Source of the DNA: Clostridia bacterium
GTDB taxonomy: Bacteria; Bacillota; Clostridia; Lachnospirales; Bianqueaceae
Direction of reading: 5' to 3'
NCBI GenBank assembly: GCA_900764045.1
Contig: CAAFMN010000045.1
Coordinates: forward strand, 1 to 16,804
DNA length: 16,804 bases
Shown: piece after piece, positions 1 to 7,448 of the stretch
How the letters are laid out: every line of letters begins with the position of its first letter
Position numbering within the stretch: position 1 is the stretch's first letter
The notes under the pieces: model-generated
Database searches by the model: none
What the model was told of the DNA's origin: nothing
Seen by the model: only the letters and a program-made list of their open reading frames with translations
Translations under genes and position numbers: made by a program

Positions 1-237
1 AGACTGAAAGAACTTTCGAAAATGCTGCAGTCCCACCCATGGGCTGCCCCAGATCCCGCCGACAAATGTATAGTTACGAAACGCGATCTGTGAACCCACC
101 AGCGGAACGTACTTAAACATGACCAGATATATCAGGGGCAGGGCGATTACAAAATACAGCTGCCAGTGTCTGCGGATGTTCTTCCACATGATGGCGCCCT
201 TAGTCTTCTTAATGGGCTTATTTCCTTTTGCCGTCAT
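1..237 (-). CDS. Sugar ABC transporter permease, LplB/YtcP type (5' end only, runs off the window)
   Basis: This is the first 79 codons of an inner-membrane permease subunit of a carbohydrate ABC importer (MalF-like, LplB/YtcP group). Visible are a basic cytoplasmic N-terminus (residues 1-25, rich in Lys), a first membrane helix at about residues 28-47, and then a stretch with the order KYVPLVGSQIAFRNY followed by an SPWVGLQHF-like segment. This order is typical of the N-terminus of this family, where a short extracytoplasmic region follows the first helix. The start ATG at 237 has a good ribosome binding site, AAGGAG, about 9 bases upstream. The gene heads a transcription unit that continues beyond position 1, presumably with a second permease and a solute-binding protein, but that part is not visible. 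The substrate cannot be told. The family call is fairly secure from the N-terminal pattern; the exact subfamily is inferred. Confidence 0.8.
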   Translation of the reverse strand, partial: MTAKGNKPIKKTKGAIMWKNIRRHWQLYFVIALPLIYLVMFKYVPLVGSQIAFRNYTFVGGIWGSPWVGLQHFRKFFQS

Positions 238-260
238 AAAATTCGTTTTCTCCTTTCCGC

Positions 261-300
261 TCTCAGAGCAATAAAATGATGTCTTTACTATACTCTGAGA
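261..300. promoter_or_regulatory. 8-bp inverted repeat around the -10 region of the permease promoter
   Basis: TCTCAGAG at 261-268 is the exact reverse complement of CTCTGAGA at 293-300, with 24 bases between. The repeat brackets the -10 box (287-292) and the probable transcription start of the sugar-permease gene. It could be a two-half-site operator or a leader hairpin just upstream of the ribosome binding site. The pairing is seen directly; the role is inferred. Confidence 0.4.
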
Positions 301-315
301 ACTTCTGCCAGACAA
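287..315 (-). promoter_or_regulatory. Promoter of the sugar ABC permease gene
   Basis: Read on the minus strand, TTGTCT (310-315) and TATAGT (287-292) are separated by 17 bases, a good vegetative sigma-A-type match. The expected start of transcription is near 280, giving a leader of about 40 bases before the ATG at 237. Two inverted repeats, at 261-300 and 327-343, flank it, so regulation by a sugar-responsive repressor or activator is plausible. Confidence 0.55.
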
Positions 316-326
316 GACGCACTTCT

Positions 327-343
327 AAGGAATGCCATTCCTT
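327..343. promoter_or_regulatory. 17-bp perfect palindrome upstream of the permease promoter (possible operator)
   Basis: AAGGAATG-C-CATTCCTT is a perfect 8+1+8 palindrome about 12 bp upstream of the -35 box of the sugar-transporter promoter. Its size and position fit a dimeric transcription factor site, with upstream placement favouring an activator. It does not match the catabolite-repression (cre) consensus. It lies beyond the terminator of the alaX operon and is not followed by a T-run, so it is not itself an obvious terminator. Confidence 0.4.
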
Positions 344-404
344 TTCCGGTATCTAAGACATACATTTCAGAAGGAACCGTACATATCAAAGGATTTACTT
401 ACAC

Positions 405-436
405 AGAGAAAAAGCAGGACGCTAAAGCATCCTGCT
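405..436 (-). terminator. Intrinsic terminator after the alaX operon
   Basis: On the minus strand, AGCAGGATGC and GCGTCCTGCT pair as a 10-bp stem with one mismatch and a 4-base loop, followed at once by a T-run (413-409). It begins 18 bases past the alaX stop codon and separates this operon from the sugar-transporter promoter. Confidence 0.85.
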
Positions 437-453
437 AAACACTGACCAGCCTG

Positions 454-1614
454 TCAGCCTTCTTCCGCATATTGTGAGAAAAAACTCTCGATGGCGTTCC
501 ATTCAGCGGATATGGTTCCCTGTACCATCCGTTCGCTCCCTCCGCCGCGCGCGTGAAATTGTTCGCGGAGCTTCTGTCCAAGGGGCCGCACATCCTGCGT
601 ATGCGATATCAGAATAAATCTTCCGTTCTTTCCGAACAAAGCGGTAACTCCTTGGTTCCGCTCAGCCAGAAGATTGGCCAAGAAACGAAGGTCCTCCCCA
701 TCATATTCGACCGACATCCACAAAAGGCACTGTGTCACCGGAACATCTTCCGCCAACTTCTTTAATAGCTCCTGTGTCAGCCGAATCTTCTCCGTATTCA
801 GCTCTTCCTGTTTCTTCAGAAGCTTTTCTACGGCATTCTGTACATTTTCCTGCTGCACAGAAAAGAGTACGCCCAGCTGTTCAATCTGGTCCTGTACCAT
901 GAATGCCTGTTCCAATGCCCGTTCTCCGCAAAGCATGGAGATTCTGACACCGCCCTTATAAGCCTGCATCCCCAACAGACGAATCATACCGATCTCACCG
1001 GTATTCTTTACATGGGGAGCGCAGCATGCACAGCGGTCCACTCCTGAGATCTCAACGATCCGCACATTCTCGGTAAGCTCCAGCTTGCTGCGGTATTCCA
1101 GGCACTGTAATTCTTCTGCGTTCGGGAAATATGCTCGAATCGGTACATTTTTCCATACTACATTATTGGCTTCGCATTCGATCTTCCGCAGATCTTCCCT
1201 GGAAATCACGCCGTTAATATCCAGCGTAATCCGGTCGCTTCCCATGTGAAATCCTACATTATCATAGCCGTAATGGCTATGAATCAACCCGGAAACGATA
1301 TGCTCCCCGGAATGGTTCTGCATCAGTGAAAATCTTCGTTTCCAATCGATCTCGCACAGAACTTCCGTACCGGATTCTAAGGCTCCGGTTGTCTTATGGT
1401 AGACCACGCCATGTTTTTCCTGTACATCGACAACGTCAATTCCACCGATTTTTCCCAGATCACAGGGCTGTCCTCCGCCTTCCGGGAAAAAGACGGTCTG
1501 ATCCAGCACAACCGCATACCCGCCGGATACCGGAGAACACTCCAGAACTCTGGCATGACAGGTACGCAGGTGACTATCCTCATAATACAGCTTTGCGGTT
1601 GACTCAGTCTGCAT
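454..1614 (-). CDS. alaX: Alanyl-tRNA editing protein, AlaX-L type (AlaRS editing plus DHHA1 domains)
   Basis: This is a free-standing hydrolase that removes wrongly attached Ser or Gly from tRNA(Ala), supporting alanyl-tRNA synthetase in the cytoplasm. At 386 aa it has the long AlaX layout. A beta-barrel N-terminal part carries the family signature FFPEGGGQP (42-50). The editing core has the zinc ligands H101 and H105 (HSGEH) and C197...H201 (CCAPH, in place of the usual CGGTH). A coiled-coil linker covers about 240-285, and a C-terminal DHHA1-like domain includes ARGGGSERMVQG. The start overlaps the end of the cyclase gene by 11 bases. I see no clear Shine-Dalgarno sequence, so translational coupling is likely. 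It is the last gene of the five-gene operon and is followed by a terminator. The family call is secure; the specificity (Ser versus Gly) is not shown by the sequence. Confidence 0.92.
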   Translation of the reverse strand: MQTESTAKLYYEDSHLRTCHARVLECSPVSGGYAVVLDQTVFFPEGGGQPCDLGKIGGIDVVDVQEKHGVVYHKTTGALESGTEVLCEIDWKRRFSLMQNHSGEHIVSGLIHSHYGYDNVGFHMGSDRITLDINGVISREDLRKIECEANNVVWKNVPIRAYFPNAEELQCLEYRSKLELTENVRIVEISGVDRCACCAPHVKNTGEIGMIRLLGMQAYKGGVRISMLCGERALEQAFMVQDQIEQLGVLFSVQQENVQNAVEKLLKKQEELNTEKIRLTQELLKKLAEDVPVTQCLLWMSVEYDGEDLRFLANLLAERNQGVTALFGKNGRFILISHTQDVRPLGQKLREQFHARGGGSERMVQGTISAEWNAIESFFSQYAEEG

Positions 1615-2152
1615 ACAACAATACGGGCCTACAGGGCGCGCCCTCCGAACCGCCCAGCTTCAGCGGCTGCGCGCAGAGAAATCCCTTTCCATCCGGAGCG
1701 TTCGTCAGATCTACGCCCTCCAGCATCACGACACCATGTCCCAGAAGCTCACGATGTACATCCGCGTCTCCCATCTTCTGTGTCTCTGTCGCTACAAGAC
1801 GAATTCCCCTGTCGGTCAGTACCTTCGCCTGCTCCAGAGTAACCGCTTCCGGTCCGCGGATCAGAAGACGCTCGCAGCCTTCCGGGATCCTCTTTTCCCA
1901 GCCTTCGCCGCCGGGAATAACATATGCATCGCCGATGCAGTCCTGCAGATCCATCTGCTCTACCGTTCGGCCATCCGCGATAAAGTGTGCCGGAGCATCC
2001 TCATGTGTTCCGTTGTGTGCGCACATCCAGAAGCGGGTCAGATTGCATACCGCTCCCTTAGACATCTCTTTGAGCCGCTCATATCCGGGTGTCGGATCTC
2101 CGGGATATACATGCCCTGAAAAAACTTCCTGCGCAATGTCAATGATTTTCAT
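1604..2152 (-). CDS. Cyclase-family (kynurenine formamidase-like) metal-dependent hydrolase
   Basis: This 182-aa protein belongs to the Pfam Cyclase family, whose members are metal-dependent amidohydrolases such as kynurenine formamidase (KynB), isatin hydrolase and some polyketide cyclases. The family metal-binding signature HxGTHxDxPxH is complete at residues 46-56 (H46, H50, D52, H56). The protein is somewhat shorter than the usual 200-220 aa. The substrate is unknown. No other tryptophan-catabolism gene is nearby, so I do not call it kynB. The start ATG overlaps the stop of the preceding MutS-like gene as ATGA, with GAAAGGAAG just upstream, and its own end overlaps alaX by 11 bases. This indicates a co-transcribed, translationally coupled operon. 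The fold call is secure; the reaction is open. Confidence 0.88.
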   Translation of the reverse strand: MKIIDIAQEVFSGHVYPGDPTPGYERLKEMSKGAVCNLTRFWMCAHNGTHEDAPAHFIADGRTVEQMDLQDCIGDAYVIPGGEGWEKRIPEGCERLLIRGPEAVTLEQAKVLTDRGIRLVATETQKMGDADVHRELLGHGVVMLEGVDLTNAPDGKGFLCAQPLKLGGSEGAPCRPVLLYAD

Positions 2153-3669
2153 AATGCCGCTTCCTTTCTCATTACTTCTCTTGCATAACTCGTAAATGCA
2201 GGTTCTCCCCGTTCAATATGATAGCTTGCATCCACAGTATCTTCATGAACTACCGCTTTTGCCACAAGGCTGGAGATCCGACTGCCGCCAAGCTCTTGGT
2301 TCATCGCCTCTGCCCGGCTGGCCAGATCATACAGATGTGTCACCCAGATTCCCTTATATCCGTTTACCTTGCAGGCAGAAAGCACAACACGGCTCAGATA
2401 CAGATTCTCCATAGGTGAGGTTCCGGTAATCGGTTCATTGCACAACAGCAGACTATAGGGCGTGGCTTCTTCCATCCCGCGCCTGACAGTCTTAAGCTCC
2501 TGTCCCAATTTTCCATGCTGTAAAGCTGTATTTTCTTCGTGGGAAAATACCGTTACAATCTTATCGACCGGACTGATTGCCGCCTGGCTTGCCGGGACCG
2601 GCCATCCTAACTGGAACAGCAGCTGAACCACGCCTACCGTTCGCAAAAATGTCGTCTTCCCACCCTGATTGATTCCCGTCAGAAGGAAGATCTCTCCGCC
2701 CTCCGCAAAATCTACATCATTGGGGACGGGTTTTCCTGTCTTTTTCAGGAGAGCAAGTACGGGATTGACCATACCCAATGCCCGGAATCCGCGGTGCTCC
2801 ATCGGGAGAATCTGAGGCAGACACAGGGAGACACCGGCCTGGGTCTGCCTGGCGCAGTACTCCATCGCTCCCAGATAAAAGATCAGATCCTGATACAAGC
2901 CATCCAGCTCCAGGGTCATTCGGGAGAGAATCTGATAAAATCTTCTTTGATTGAATTTAAGCTCCCCCTCCAACAGCTCTTCCGTCGGGGTCTCCATATC
3001 CTTCAGTCCGGCAAGCTCCCATGGATGTTCCGGATGTACCATATCCCGCTTGAACTGCAGCAGACCGCCTCTTCCATATTTTTGCTTGTGGATGGCCAGA
3101 ATCGAAGCCGAATGGATGTGCAGCTCATCATCCAGATGAAACTCTACGCAGACACTGCCCATCCGTTCCAGTCCGCTGGTTCTCTTGGCCCATTCCTCCG
3201 TAAAATTCGGAGAGAAGTTCTCCCGCAGCTTGTCCTGCAATACGCCGCACAAACGCACAAGTCCCTGAGATACCACCCGCTTGTCATCGATTGCCTTCTG
3301 CAGAGCTTCCTGCATGGAAGAGATCTGGATATAAGCCTCCTGCATAATTCCGAACTCTCGAAACGCTTCCGGACCATATTCGCCTTCCATATGCAGATCC
3401 TTATAGCGACTGACCATCTGAATGCAGGCACACAAAGCCTGCATCTTCTCAATCAGCTCCGGATTGGCCGCCAATTCCCGCAGCACATCCCGACGATAGA
3501 TGATATCCTGCTCGCTTACTGTCAGATAATTCTTCCAAGTAAATGACTGTCCTGCTGTATGTCTGGAAAAAACTTCATGCATAAAATCTCCAAGCATCAG
3601 ATCTTCCAGTGCTTCTTCAGAGACGACAGCCCTTCTGGATTCATTTTCCATTTCCGTGAGAAATCCCAT
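2149..3669 (-). CDS. MutS-like ATPase (MutS domain V protein), second of a tandem pair
   Basis: This 506-aa protein contains a C-terminal MutS-type ABC ATPase and an alpha-helical lever/clamp-like N-terminal half, but no mismatch-recognition (domain I) and no endonuclease (Smr) domain. Walker A is GINQGGKT (332-339), preceded by a hydrophobic beta strand. The Walker B position reads LLLCNEPITGTSP, with Asn411-Glu412 where classical MutS has Asp-Glu. A switch histidine motif, VTHLYDL, is at about 443-449, and a MutS-like C-terminal SYA motif follows. I start it at 3669 because AGAGGAGG sits 7 bases upstream of that ATG. A longer reading from 3744 would overlap the upstream gene by 104 bases and lacks such a site. 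With this start the overlap is 29 bases. It is a paralogue of the gene immediately upstream; the function is unknown, and a role in canonical mismatch repair is unlikely. Confidence 0.85.
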   Translation of the reverse strand: MGFLTEMENESRRAVVSEEALEDLMLGDFMHEVFSRHTAGQSFTWKNYLTVSEQDIIYRRDVLRELAANPELIEKMQALCACIQMVSRYKDLHMEGEYGPEAFREFGIMQEAYIQISSMQEALQKAIDDKRVVSQGLVRLCGVLQDKLRENFSPNFTEEWAKRTSGLERMGSVCVEFHLDDELHIHSASILAIHKQKYGRGGLLQFKRDMVHPEHPWELAGLKDMETPTEELLEGELKFNQRRFYQILSRMTLELDGLYQDLIFYLGAMEYCARQTQAGVSLCLPQILPMEHRGFRALGMVNPVLALLKKTGKPVPNDVDFAEGGEIFLLTGINQGGKTTFLRTVGVVQLLFQLGWPVPASQAAISPVDKIVTVFSHEENTALQHGKLGQELKTVRRGMEEATPYSLLLCNEPITGTSPMENLYLSRVVLSACKVNGYKGIWVTHLYDLASRAEAMNQELGGSRISSLVAKAVVHEDTVDASYHIERGEPAFTSYAREVMRKEAAL

Positions 3670-5275
3670 GCTGTGCCTCCTCTCTTGTATACATCGCGCG
3701 GCTGCTTTCCTTTTCACAGAATTCCGCCGCCTGCCTAAGTCCATTCGAGTCGCCTACCAGGTCCTCCAGCGTGATTCCAAAAGCCTCGGCGGTTTGTCTC
3801 GCATAGCTGTTGCCCAGAGGCTCGCTCTCCCGCAGGCGGTAGCTGTAGATCATTCCTTCTTTTTCTTGATATCTCGCTTCGGTCACAAGACTGACGAGCC
3901 GCGGCTGCAGCGAATCAGGCAAGGTAGAACGCAGCAGAAAATAAACATCGTACAGATGTGTTACCATCATACAGGTTACCCGCTTCTCCAGGAATTTTTC
4001 TACCAGATCGCCGCAAATGGAGATGGCTTCCACCGGATTGGTACTGGTAAGCGGTTCATTGATGAGCGCCAGATCTTCTGACTCCACCTGTTCCAGCATC
4101 TCCGCAAGGATTTTGATCTCCACTCCCATACGGGATGCCGTCATAGCCCGGTCTTCACCCGCGGAGAAAAGGGTAAAGATCCTCTTTACCGGTCGGAATT
4201 CCACAGCAGCGCCGGGAACCGCGAATCCCAACTGCGCAAGCAGCAGTGTCTGTCCGATTGTCTTCAGATACGACGTCTTGCCGGAATGATTGGCGCCGGT
4301 TACGATAACGGATCCGCCGTCCAGGAGCGCCGCCGGATTGCCTTCCACCTGATCTGAAGCCAAAACCAGCTCCGGATAAAAGAGCTCCTGCGCATGGAGA
4401 AGTCCTTCTCCAACCTTGGGTATGCAGACGGTGCATCCGCGCTTTTCAAACGCTTCGGCAGTCCGCAGTCCCTCTGCATAGAACGCGAATTCATCACTTA
4501 AGGCGCTCAATGCTTCCGCTTGCGGAGCCTCCAGCTTCTTCCAGAGTTCCAGTGCTTTGGTAACCTTGCCCTTCCATTGCTTTTCCAATTGGCGGGACAG
4601 ATACTCTTCAAAATGCGTACCATAGGCCTCTCTTGTATAGGACATTCTTGGGAAGAGGCTCCTGGTCTCACTCTGGCCGAATCCGGTTCCGATCAGCGGA
4701 CTCTCCGTCTGTTCCTGCGAGGTTTCTTCCAGGACGCCCATCTCCAACGGTCTGGCGTCTTCCTGGGTATTGATTCCTACACGCATCCGATGCGGAAAAA
4801 CAATCATCTCATGGTACTGCTTCAATGCTTTACAGCAGGACTGATACATCGCAAGTCCACGGATCTCCTGCATCCATGCCGTTAGATGCTGCATCCTCGT
4901 CGATGAGAATCCGCGCGATCCGATTTCATAGATCTTTTCAACGGCTCGGATATAGATCTCCATCCGTCGTCCCGTGTAAAGCAGAAGATGCAGACGATCT
5001 CCCGACTGCTCCAATTTCCGTGCCTCCTCCGTCAGCGCAGCGAGGTCCCGACTCAGATCCACCAACTCCGACAGAGAGCTTTTCTCGCGAAATTCCTGCA
5101 GCAGAAGGGAACGGGCTGTAATCTCCTCCCCGTCCCAGCATAGATATTGATGCAGAAAAACAATCGCTCTATGTGCGTCCATGGCCGGATCAATACGGTT
5201 CAGCAGACGCTCCATATCCAAATCGTGCAGCGCCTGCTCCTTTTCCGGCATTGTTCCGGTTTTTTCAATCAGCAT
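3641..5275 (-). CDS. MutS-like ATPase (MutS domain V protein), first of a tandem pair
   Basis: This 544-aa protein is a paralogue of the next gene and shares its layout: a helical N-terminal half (about 1-290), then a MutS-type ABC ATPase. Walker A is GANHSGKT (327-334), in the MutS-like context VTGANHSGKTSYLKTIG. The Walker B region reads LALINEPLTSTNP, again with Asn406-Glu407 instead of Asp-Glu. VTHLYDV (438-444) is the switch histidine segment, and GNSYARQ near the end matches the conserved MutS C-terminal motif. Domains for mismatch recognition or nicking are absent. The start ATG overlaps the stop of the LtaS-like gene by one base (TAATG), with GAGGGGG about 11 bases upstream. The pair may form a heterodimer, as eukaryotic MutS homologues do; that is inference. 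The target DNA or RNA structure is unknown. Confidence 0.85.
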   Translation of the reverse strand: MLIEKTGTMPEKEQALHDLDMERLLNRIDPAMDAHRAIVFLHQYLCWDGEEITARSLLLQEFREKSSLSELVDLSRDLAALTEEARKLEQSGDRLHLLLYTGRRMEIYIRAVEKIYEIGSRGFSSTRMQHLTAWMQEIRGLAMYQSCCKALKQYHEMIVFPHRMRVGINTQEDARPLEMGVLEETSQEQTESPLIGTGFGQSETRSLFPRMSYTREAYGTHFEEYLSRQLEKQWKGKVTKALELWKKLEAPQAEALSALSDEFAFYAEGLRTAEAFEKRGCTVCIPKVGEGLLHAQELFYPELVLASDQVEGNPAALLDGGSVIVTGANHSGKTSYLKTIGQTLLLAQLGFAVPGAAVEFRPVKRIFTLFSAGEDRAMTASRMGVEIKILAEMLEQVESEDLALINEPLTSTNPVEAISICGDLVEKFLEKRVTCMMVTHLYDVYFLLRSTLPDSLQPRLVSLVTEARYQEKEGMIYSYRLRESEPLGNSYARQTAEAFGITLEDLVGDSNGLRQAAEFCEKESSRAMYTREEAQHGISHGNGK

Positions 5276-7323
5276 TACTCTATAACCCCCTCAGAACTTT
5301 CTTCCGCTGCCGGCGAGTCTTCTGTCTCCGGATCATACAGATGCCCGTAGCTCTCTCCGTCCCACCATGGAAGATACTCTGTCAAATATGAATAATAATT
5401 GTTATCCAGGACCGCGGCAGAGATCGTAAACTTATCATTGACTTTTGCAATTCGTTCATCTACATAGCTCTGCGGATATTCCTGGTCAAAGAATTTTACC
5501 TCGCCTGTCTCGGAATTATACAGCACCTTCTCTGTAAAGAAGCTGTAATTATTCATGATTACCATTCCCTCCGCGTCGGACAGAATATCGCTGCCCATGC
5601 AAAGTCTGGAATCAAACGGCAGATTGAAGAGATTGGCCAAGGTCGGCATAACATCCAGATTGCATCCCAGCTTGTCTACATAAACTGTCTCTTCCATTCC
5701 CGGACAGTATAGGATAAACTTATTCTTATAGATCTCAAAATCTTCTGTCAGGTCGGATCCATCCAGTTCTGACAATTCCTCTACCGTCAATCCATACGGA
5801 TAATGATCCGCTGTCAGAGCGATCACCGTATGATCGGCAACTCCGGCGGCTTCCAGCTGATCCAGCAGGTACTCCATCGCACGGTCCAGCTCCACCTGGC
5901 CCGCGAGGTAAGCCCGCGTGGCTTCATCATAAGGCAGATCCTGTACAAGATCCGCCCATTTATCCGCCATAGCATCGCCGCCCGTAAAGTTGTACAGCAT
6001 GTGCCCGCTGACCGTCAGATAATACGTATGGAATGGCTCATCTCCAATATACTCCGGAATGGTAAGTTCCATCATCTGTACATCGGATTCCGGCCAGGTA
6101 TAGTCTACGTACAGACCGTTGCCATAGCCCTTCCAGATATATCCCATATTGGGATGGGACAGGTCTCTGTCATAATAGTCATAGACGTGGTCATGATATC
6201 CACGGCAGCTATAGCCCAAGCCTGAAAAAAGATTGCCGAAGCCAAACGGCATCTCAATCATCGAAGAGCGATAATAGCTCCAGACATCGCTCTTCGGCAA
6301 GAGGCTGGTATGCGTCACATATTCTCCGTCACTCGTACTGACAGAAAACAGCGGCGTATAGAAATTATTAAACACAAAACCGCTATTGGCCATCTTATAA
6401 AGCGTTGGTGTCCGCTGCTCATCAATGACCCAGCCAGAGAAAGATTCCGCTGTAATCAGAATCAGATTATACCCTTCGAACATTCCTGTATATTCATTGG
6501 TATAGGTCGGCTTCTGCCGCGCAAAATACTGATGCATCTGAGCAATCGTCTCATTGGACTCTGACGCGGCCAGCTTTTGAAAATCAATGTCCAGGACATT
6601 GGGCTGCAGCACCAATACATCCTTCTCCTCCGCGGAAGAGTCCTCGGCGGAATACCCTGAAAGTCCCAGAGAGCTATGACCTCCGCCGAAGAAGAGCCGC
6701 TGCGCATCCCGGCGCATCGTAGTCAACACGCCCAGGTTCTTGACACTGAGCTGCAAAATCGGCCGATCATGATAAATGCTATAAGGATCATACATTCCTT
6801 TACCTGCCATGCTTAACACAAGCAGGATGACGAAATAGCTGACGACAGCCGCGGCAGCACTGATCAGATTCATCTTCCAGCCGTTCTTTACAAAAACGTA
6901 CTTGTCTTTTCGGAAGAACCAACAAAAATACGCGATGAGCGGAATCAGAAGGATCAGTATCTTCCACCAGATCTGCACCAGACAATCCCAGATCACTGAA
7001 GAGAATTCTACTGCGTTGCCGGCCCCGTTTGTAATAGAAAAAACCTGCATATAAGTATGGAATATCTCATAATATACCAGCTGCGCATTAAATAACACCT
7101 CAATAATGATCATAAGAAGTGTGGTAAGGACTCGGTTCAGGCGTTCCGGTCCCAACCCTGTCAAAAGGGTGAAGAGAAATGCCGCAGGCAGCGCGAACAA
7201 CGCGCCGAAGAGCATTCCCCAAGTTGCGCTTCCATAGATCAGCAGCTGGAAAACGACTTCCAGATACACCATCATGATTGTAAAAAGTGCGACTCTTGAT
7301 ATTGTTTTTTTCTTTTGTTTCAT
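5275..7323 (-). CDS. LtaS-like polyglycerolphosphate synthase / sulfatase-fold membrane transferase
   Basis: This 682-aa integral membrane enzyme has five predicted N-terminal helices (about 10-31, 36-57, 66-88, 121-139, 153-173) and an extracellular alkaline-phosphatase-superfamily domain from about 270. Catalytic features line up with lipoteichoic acid synthase. A metal-binding glutamate lies in ITAESF (E293). The nucleophile threonine lies in STSDGEY (T330, matching the TSD motif of LtaS). TVSGH (H441) and TADHYPYG (D506-H507) match the other active-site residues. It probably transfers glycerol phosphate from phosphatidylglycerol to a lipid- or glycan-linked acceptor; which polymer it makes is not shown. 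A linker rich in Ser, Glu and Asp (about 222-236) resembles the cleavage-prone linker of LtaS. The start has GAGGAG 8 bases upstream and lies behind a clear promoter, making this the first gene of the five-gene operon. The C-terminal tail is acidic. Confidence 0.88.
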   Translation of the reverse strand: MKQKKKTISRVALFTIMMVYLEVVFQLLIYGSATWGMLFGALFALPAAFLFTLLTGLGPERLNRVLTTLLMIIIEVLFNAQLVYYEIFHTYMQVFSITNGAGNAVEFSSVIWDCLVQIWWKILILLIPLIAYFCWFFRKDKYVFVKNGWKMNLISAAAAVVSYFVILLVLSMAGKGMYDPYSIYHDRPILQLSVKNLGVLTTMRRDAQRLFFGGGHSSLGLSGYSAEDSSAEEKDVLVLQPNVLDIDFQKLAASESNETIAQMHQYFARQKPTYTNEYTGMFEGYNLILITAESFSGWVIDEQRTPTLYKMANSGFVFNNFYTPLFSVSTSDGEYVTHTSLLPKSDVWSYYRSSMIEMPFGFGNLFSGLGYSCRGYHDHVYDYYDRDLSHPNMGYIWKGYGNGLYVDYTWPESDVQMMELTIPEYIGDEPFHTYYLTVSGHMLYNFTGGDAMADKWADLVQDLPYDEATRAYLAGQVELDRAMEYLLDQLEAAGVADHTVIALTADHYPYGLTVEELSELDGSDLTEDFEIYKNKFILYCPGMEETVYVDKLGCNLDVMPTLANLFNLPFDSRLCMGSDILSDAEGMVIMNNYSFFTEKVLYNSETGEVKFFDQEYPQSYVDERIAKVNDKFTISAAVLDNNYYSYLTEYLPWWDGESYGHLYDPETEDSPAAEESSEGVIE

Positions 7324-7362
7324 CTATTGCTCTCCTCTTTTGTCCCACTACAGGACTTAATT

Positions 7363-7391
7363 ATTTTAACACACCATACCATTCCTTTCAA
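7363..7391 (-). promoter_or_regulatory. Promoter of the LtaS-like / MutS-like / alaX operon
   Basis: On the minus strand TTGAAA (7386-7391) and TAAAAT (7363-7368) are spaced by exactly 17 bases, a good sigma-A-type promoter. Transcription should start near 7356, giving a leader of about 33 bases before the ATG at 7323. It sits directly after the terminator of the upstream operon (7402-7443). Confidence 0.65.
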
Positions 7392-7401
7392 GATCAAAGT
7401 C

Positions 7402-7443
7402 AAAATAAAAATCCGGCAGCTGAATCGCTTTCAGCCACCGGAT
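7402..7443 (-). terminator. Strong intrinsic terminator after the SpoIIQ-like gene
   Basis: On the minus strand the arms at 7430-7443 and 7411-7424 form a 14-bp stem, fully paired with two G-U wobbles, around the 5-base loop AGCGA. A T-rich tail, TTTTATTTT, follows (7410-7402). It begins 5 bases after the stop codon and ends the Cys4 protein-rnz-tsaD-spoIIQ-like unit. Confidence 0.9.
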
Positions 7444-7448
7444 CCTTT

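Noticed and set aside
1604..2152. kynB (kynurenine formamidase) proper
   Set aside because: The motif defines only the Cyclase family. No tryptophan-degradation genes are nearby and the protein is short, so no gene symbol is given.
2149..5275. MutS1 or MutS2 mismatch-repair/recombination protein
   Set aside because: Mismatch-recognition domain I and the Smr nuclease domain are absent, length is only about 510-540 aa, and the Walker B sequence differs.
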